From positions 3,810,869 through 3,874,868 of the forward strand of contig NZ_KI911563.1 in assembly GCF_000515335.1 (NCBI RefSeq): a stretch of 64,000 bases of DNA, read 5' to 3'. The notes below the pieces were generated by a model, which did not search any database, had not been told where the DNA came from, and saw only the letters and a program-made list of their open reading frames with translations. Positions within the stretch are counted from its first letter, which is position 1, and every line of letters starts with the position of its first letter. The position numbers and the translations under genes are program-made. Positions 62,546 to 64,000 of the stretch are shown here, piece after piece. Source of the stretch: Cohnella panacarvi Gsoil 349 (GTDB lineage: Bacteria > Bacillota > Bacilli > Paenibacillales > Paenibacillaceae).

Positions 62546-63469
62546 ATGACAACCGTATTAAGAACAAGGCAATTAACGAAGACGTATCAAGGGAAAGACG
62601 TCGTTCGGAACGTCAACATGAACGTGCGGGCGGGGGAAATTTACGGGTTTCTCGGTCCGAACGGGGCGGGCAAAACGACGGTGATGAGAATGATCGCCAA
62701 TCTGGTGAAGCCGACCGCAGGGGAGATCGAACTGTTCGGGCAACGACTGACATCCGGCTCGTACGACGTGTTGGGCAGAATGGGAGCGATCATCGAGTAT
62801 CCGGTGTTCTACGACAAGCTGACGGCAGCGGGCAACTTAAAGCTTCATTGCGAATATATGGGCTATCACGACAAGAATGCGATAGACGAATCGCTTGAGC
62901 TTGTCGGGCTACGGAACGTCGAGAACAAAATGGTGAAAGATTTCTCGCTGGGAATGAAACAAAGACTCGGGATCGCAAGAGCGATCGTAACGAAGCCCGA
63001 GCTGCTCATTCTAGACGAGCCTATCAACGGTCTCGATCCGATGGGCATCAAAGAGTTTCGCGATATATTCAAGGCGTTAAGCCGGGAGTACGGAATCACG
63101 ATCTTGATCTCCAGTCATATTCTCGGGGAGATCGAGCTCGTCGCGGACCGGATCGGCGTCATCAATAACGGCATGCTCCTTGAGGAAGTGTCCATGGAGG
63201 ACGTCAGGGAGAAGAACAAATCTTACATCGAGCTCAAGACGCACGATTGCGCCAAAGCGGCTTACGTCATCGAGCACGAGCTTCGGTTGTCCAACTTCCG
63301 CGTCATCGGTAACGAGTCGATTCGCATTTATGATCTGAGCAAGGAACAGCAGGATATCACGAGAACGTTAATCCATCACGATGTAGCCATCGAATCGATC
63401 GGCAAAAAGAGCAGCACGCTCGAGGAGTACTTCTTAGGCGTCATGAAGGGGGCGGAGTTCAGTGCTTAA
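62546..63469 (+). CDS. ABC transporter ATP-binding protein (BcrA-like)
   Basis: 307 aa. Walker A GPNGAGKTTVM, signature FSLGMKQRLGIARAI, Walker B LLILDEPINGLDP and SSHILGEIELVADRIGVI, then a C-terminal extension of about 80 residues as in BcrA/lantibiotic-immunity ATPases. GGGAGGTAGG lies about 7 bases before the ATG. It overlaps the permease gene by 8 bases and lies 62 bases after the kinase, so it is in or near the same unit. Confidence 0.93.
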   Translation: MTTVLRTRQLTKTYQGKDVVRNVNMNVRAGEIYGFLGPNGAGKTTVMRMIANLVKPTAGEIELFGQRLTSGSYDVLGRMGAIIEYPVFYDKLTAAGNLKLHCEYMGYHDKNAIDESLELVGLRNVENKMVKDFSLGMKQRLGIARAIVTKPELLILDEPINGLDPMGIKEFRDIFKALSREYGITILISSHILGEIELVADRIGVINNGMLLEEVSMEDVREKNKSYIELKTHDCAKAAYVIEHELRLSNFRVIGNESIRIYDLSKEQQDITRTLIHHDVAIESIGKKSSTLEEYFLGVMKGAEFSA

Positions 63470-64000
63470 ACTGATGAGACTTGAAATGCAAAAGTTCAAG
63501 ATGGGCCGTTATATTCGGGGAGCTTTCATCGCCAGCTTCGTTATTTTCGCCTTGCTCTGTTTCCTGGCGTTAGCCGAGAAAAGCGAGGGCACCGTCGCGT
63601 TCCCTACGTATGCGGACGCCTTCATGATTATCGACACGATGGTGAGAGGGACGTTCATCGTTTTCGCCGCCACGCTCATCGCGCGCATCGTAATCGGCGA
63701 GTATAAGAACAAGACGATTACATTGTTGTTCATGTATCCGGTCAATCGCCGGAAGATAATCGTATCGAAGCTCGTTATCGTCGTTCTGTTTACTTTCGCC
63801 GCGATCGTATATACGGACATCATGGTAAGCTGCGCGTTCTATCTGTTCGACCGCTTCGCGAATGTCGTACCGGAGAAGCTCTCGTCGGGCATCGTCTCCG
63901 AGACCGCGATCAGCATGGGGATGAATGCGCTAGCCGCCAGCTTCATGGGTTTGATTCCGCTGTTCTTCGGCATGAGGAAATTGTCGGTCTCGACGACGAT
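63462..64000 (+). CDS. ABC transporter permease (BcrB/ABC-2 type), 3' partial
   Basis: The frame is open from GTG 63462 to the window end (179 codons). It starts MLKLMRLEMQKFKMGRYIRG, a basic cytosolic lead, then helices at about 20-40, 65-85 and 105-130; GEYKNKTITLLFMYPVNRRK between them is typical of ABC-2 permeases that pair with BcrA-like ATPases. ATG 63474 is another start. The C-terminus lies beyond the window. Confidence 0.85.
   Translation, partial: MLKLMRLEMQKFKMGRYIRGAFIASFVIFALLCFLALAEKSEGTVAFPTYADAFMIIDTMVRGTFIVFAATLIARIVIGEYKNKTITLLFMYPVNRRKIIVSKLVIVVLFTFAAIVYTDIMVSCAFYLFDRFANVVPEKLSSGIVSETAISMGMNALAASFMGLIPLFFGMRKLSVSTT

Overview
The window reads as chromosome of a spore-forming, moderately GC-rich Bacillota, most like Paenibacillaceae (Paenibacillus/Cohnella type). 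The evidence is an H-type spore protein gene (sspH), a germinant-receptor operon, an SLH-anchored surface protein, Leu T-boxes, a CIRCE-controlled groESL operon, strong AGGAGG ribosome binding sites and the thiL-tsaE-tsaB-rimI-tsaD order. No rRNA, tRNA, insertion sequence, prophage or CRISPR array was seen.

1-26860 is a large exopolysaccharide / cell-surface locus. A left-hand operon (1-7578) carries a Wzy-type polymerase (cut by the window edge), two glycosyltransferases, a Wzx flippase, a GDP-mannose enzyme (ManC type), two acyltransferases and a GH26 glycanase. It is followed by a glycosyltransferase, a GH26-GH140-like-FN3x3 fusion, a secreted GH140-like protein, an LhgO-like oxidoreductase, rfbC, an SDR epimerase, a 1272-aa SGNH-hydrolase/FN3/SLH protein and rfbA. 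Inside the locus, on the minus strand, is a six-gene set (25667-21070): NTP_transf_5 nucleotidyltransferase, ABC exporter, a 30-codon peptide gene absent from normal gene calls, HprK-like kinase, PqqD-type leader-binding protein and a small S26-type serine peptidase. The peptide has the Y..P.V leader spacing and the Thr at -2 of lasso precursors, but there is no lasso cyclase, no B2 protease and no acidic residue in the core. I regard this as the most novel system here. Four promoters in the locus share one architecture: the near-palindrome GATACAATTTGTATC (or a one-base variant) exactly fills the 17-bp spacer between -35 and -10, which ties the peptide operon, rfbA, the LhgO operon and a glycosyltransferase into one putative regulon.

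26860-34100 holds intergenic repeats, cardiolipin synthase, a three-gene NHEJ operon (Ku, ligase, LigD-type polymerase) divergent from a small unknown gene plus sspH, a short TrxR-like flavoprotein and a secreted CAP-domain protein. 34104-37974 is the thiL/t6A-modification operon. A perfect-register array of 21 x 51 bp follows, then a consensus promoter, two tandem Leu T-boxes and leuA.

41475-51590 contains a cluster of DnaA-box-like sequences, an ABC-F ATPase, 5-FTHF cyclo-ligase, moaC, moaB/mog, a molybdopterin-binding protein, tatA, tatC, a chemotaxis receptor and groESL. A second, unrelated 51-bp array (15 units) lies after groEL, then an M20 amidohydrolase and an MHYT-PAS-GGDEF-EAL protein.

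56523-60648 is a germinant-receptor operon (A, B, D, C order) with lesions: an in-frame TAA in the B gene, a frameshift at a G6 tract in the C gene, and an unclear start of B. The window ends with a two-component system and a BcrAB-like ABC transporter, whose permease is cut by the right edge.
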